The notes beneath the pieces are model-generated. The model worked only from the letters and a program-made list of their open reading frames with translations. It had not been told where the DNA came from and ran no database searches. A DNA stretch of 13,964 nucleotides from UBA1447 sp964568955. Lineage in GTDB: Bacteria > Bacillota > Clostridia > Oscillospirales > Acutalibacteraceae. Shown one piece after another: positions 12,468 through 13,964 of the stretch. The DNA lies in the NCBI GenBank assembly GCA_964568955.1, contig CAZMSM010000053.1, forward strand, positions 1 to 13,964, given 5' to 3'. Numbering within the stretch: position 1 is the stretch's first letter; the number at the start of each line of letters is the position of its first letter. Both the position numbers and the translations under genes were made by a program.

Positions 12468-13964
12468 CTAAACCGGTAACGCCCAACCCATTGACCGCTC
12501 AACTGCACGTTGCCAGCCTGCGTACATTTTGTCCGCCGTTTCTCTGTCTATCTGTGGGGTGAAAACGCGTTCCACTTCGCGGATCTTTTCGATCTCTTCC
12601 TTATCCTTCCAAAAACCTACCGCAAGGCCGGACAGATAGGCCGCGCCTAGCGCCGTTGTTTCAATCGTTTTCGGGCGGCAGATATTGATGCCGAGTAAAT
12701 TTGCTTGTATCTGCATCATGATGTTGCTCACACTGGCCCCGCCGTCAACACGCAGTTCGCTGAAGGTAAGGCCCGAGTCGGCCAGCATCGCTTTCATCAG
12801 GTCAGTGACTTGGAAGGCGATGCTTTCGAGCACCGCTCTTGCAAAGTGCGCCCTGTTAAAGCCCCTTGTTAAACCAACCATACAGCCCCTGGCATACATA
12901 TCCCAATAAGGGGCACCAAGCCCTGTAAAAGCCGGTACAAAGTAGCCGCCGTTGGCGTCGGGTACGCTTTCCGCCAGTTCATCGCAACGGCTTGCGGTGT
13001 CAATCAAACGCAACTCGTCCCGCAACCATTTGATGACGGAGCCCGCATTGAAGGCACTACCCTCGATGCAGTACTCTACCTCATCGCCAATACCCCAGGC
13101 AACGCCGGTTAAGAGGTTGTTTTTGGATTCGACACGTTTGTCGCCCGTGTTCAAAAGCAGAAAACAACCCGTGCCATAAGTGTTCTTTGCCTGACCGGGC
13201 TTAAAACAGCCCTGACCGAACAAGGCCGCCGATTGGTCGCCGATAGCACTGCTGATAGGAATGCCTTCGAGTGCCTCTATGCCGATGATCCCGTGACCGA
13301 CGGTTCCGTAAACCATGCTTGATGGAACGGGCTTTGGCAAAACAGACATTGGGATGTCGAGTTTTTCGCAAAGCGTTTTGTCCCAACACAGGTTGTCCAC
13401 ATCAAACAGCATGGTGCGCGAGGCATTGGAGTAATCCGTCACATGCGCTTTGCCGTTGGTCAAGTTCCAAATAAGCCACGTTTCCACCGTTCCGAAAAGA
13501 ATGTTGCCCGCCAGCGCTTGCTCACGCACGCCGGGAACATTATCCAATATCCATTTGATTTTGGTGCCGGAAAAATAAGCGTCAATCAAAAGACCTGTTT
13601 TAGCCTTGACATAATCCTCAAGGCCTTGTGCTTTTAATTTTTCGCAAAGGTCTGCTGTGCGGCGGCATTGCCAAACAATGGCGTTGTAAACCGGCTTGCC
13701 GGTGTGTTTATCCCACAGAATTGTGGTTTCACGCTGGTTGGTTATGCCAATGGAGACGATTTCTTTGGCGCCAACCTTTTCTTGCGCAAATACGGAAACG
13801 ACGGACTGTAGCTGACTGTAGAGTATATCCATCGGGTCATGTTCAACCCAGCCTGCCATCGGATAAATCTGGTCAAATTCCTTTTGTGCCTTCGCGACGA
13901 TATTGCCACCCTTATCGAAAATGATAGAGCGTGAACTGGTTGTCCCTTGGTCAAGTGCGAGGAC
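12468..13964 (-). CDS. glpK: Glycerol kinase, 5' end cut by window edge
   Basis: ATP-dependent phosphorylation of glycerol to sn-glycerol 3-phosphate, FGGY family. The 498 visible residues run to the stop; the frame is open to the window edge and starts with VLALDQGTTSSR, so only about five N-terminal residues are missing. Further signatures: ITNQRETT with substrate Arg-Glu (visible 78-79), SNASRTMLFD, IGDQSAALFGQ with the catalytic Asp (visible 243), NTYGTGCF, and the ATP-site LRVDGGASVSN. Everything needed for catalysis is present. In many Firmicutes GlpK is activated by HPr phosphorylating a His in a YHFYG-like loop about 14 residues before GDQ. Here the same place reads GIEALEG, without His. 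Promoter and upstream gene (transporter or glpF/glpD) lie outside the window. Internal ATG at 13859 is not the start. Confidence 0.96.
   Translation of the reverse strand, partial: VLALDQGTTSSRSIIFDKGGNIVAKAQKEFDQIYPMAGWVEHDPMDILYSQLQSVVSVFAQEKVGAKEIVSIGITNQRETTILWDKHTGKPVYNAIVWQCRRTADLCEKLKAQGLEDYVKAKTGLLIDAYFSGTKIKWILDNVPGVREQALAGNILFGTVETWLIWNLTNGKAHVTDYSNASRTMLFDVDNLCWDKTLCEKLDIPMSVLPKPVPSSMVYGTVGHGIIGIEALEGIPISSAIGDQSAALFGQGCFKPGQAKNTYGTGCFLLLNTGDKRVESKNNLLTGVAWGIGDEVEYCIEGSAFNAGSVIKWLRDELRLIDTASRCDELAESVPDANGGYFVPAFTGLGAPYWDMYARGCMVGLTRGFNRAHFARAVLESIAFQVTDLMKAMLADSGLTFSELRVDGGASVSNIMMQIQANLLGINICRPKTIETTALGAAYLSGLAVGFWKDKEEIEKIREVERVFTPQIDRETADKMYAGWQRAVERSMGWALPV

Noticed and set aside
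1..13964. CRISPR array, tRNA, rRNA, insertion sequence or prophage genes
   Set aside because: No regularly spaced repeats of CRISPR size, no cloverleaf-like or rRNA sequence, and no transposase or phage structural protein recognised on either strand.

Overview
The window looks like chromosomal DNA of a low- to mid-GC Firmicute, probably a gut-type clostridium near the Oscillospiraceae/Ruminococcaceae. This is inferred from protein style (proline/glutamine/tyrosine-rich HtrA leader, clostridial DacF-type PBP, short malic enzyme), strong GGAGG ribosome sites and AT-rich spacers. It is not proven. All coding sequences except one lie on the minus strand. With starts corrected by ribosome-binding sites, no gene-free stretch exceeds 300 bases.

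Layout, left to right: (1) 43-774, a calcineurin-like phosphoesterase on the minus strand with a classical terminator. It is divergent from (2) a secreted, membrane-anchored D-alanyl-D-alanine carboxypeptidase on the plus strand (883-2253), which has its own extended -10 promoter. A hairpin at 2269-2319 serves both this gene and the convergent operon. (3) 2332-3910, an AT-rich accessory module: a HigB/RelE-like toxin overlapping by 8 nt a HigA-type antitoxin fused to an ImmA/IrrE-type HExxH peptidase. Its control region holds a distal promoter, a 9-codon leader ORF with a strong RBS, an ATTACC-N5-GGTAAT palindrome, and a near-consensus promoter lying across the toxin start codon. (4) 3976-8002, an envelope-stress cluster of OmpR-type regulator, HAMP histidine kinase and membrane-anchored HtrA protease, organised like CssRS-HtrA of Bacillus. 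(5) 8112-13964, a central-carbon block on the minus strand: glycerol kinase (cut by the window edge), LDH2-type malate/lactate dehydrogenase, malic enzyme, HAD phosphatase of the beta-phosphoglucomutase type, and aldose 1-epimerase.

The carbon block covers entry of glycerol and free hexose plus malate/pyruvate/oxaloacetate redox exchange. The stress block senses and degrades misfolded envelope proteins, and the carboxypeptidase trims peptidoglycan. The toxin-antitoxin module sits between two housekeeping units, each with its own terminator, as expected for an inserted accessory unit. It is the part most worth testing, because the antitoxin carries a protease domain and promoter geometry predicts an antitoxin-only transcript. 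Several short repeats (an 8-bp tandem array, a 7-bp array, a REP-like hairpin) lie in the metabolic block.
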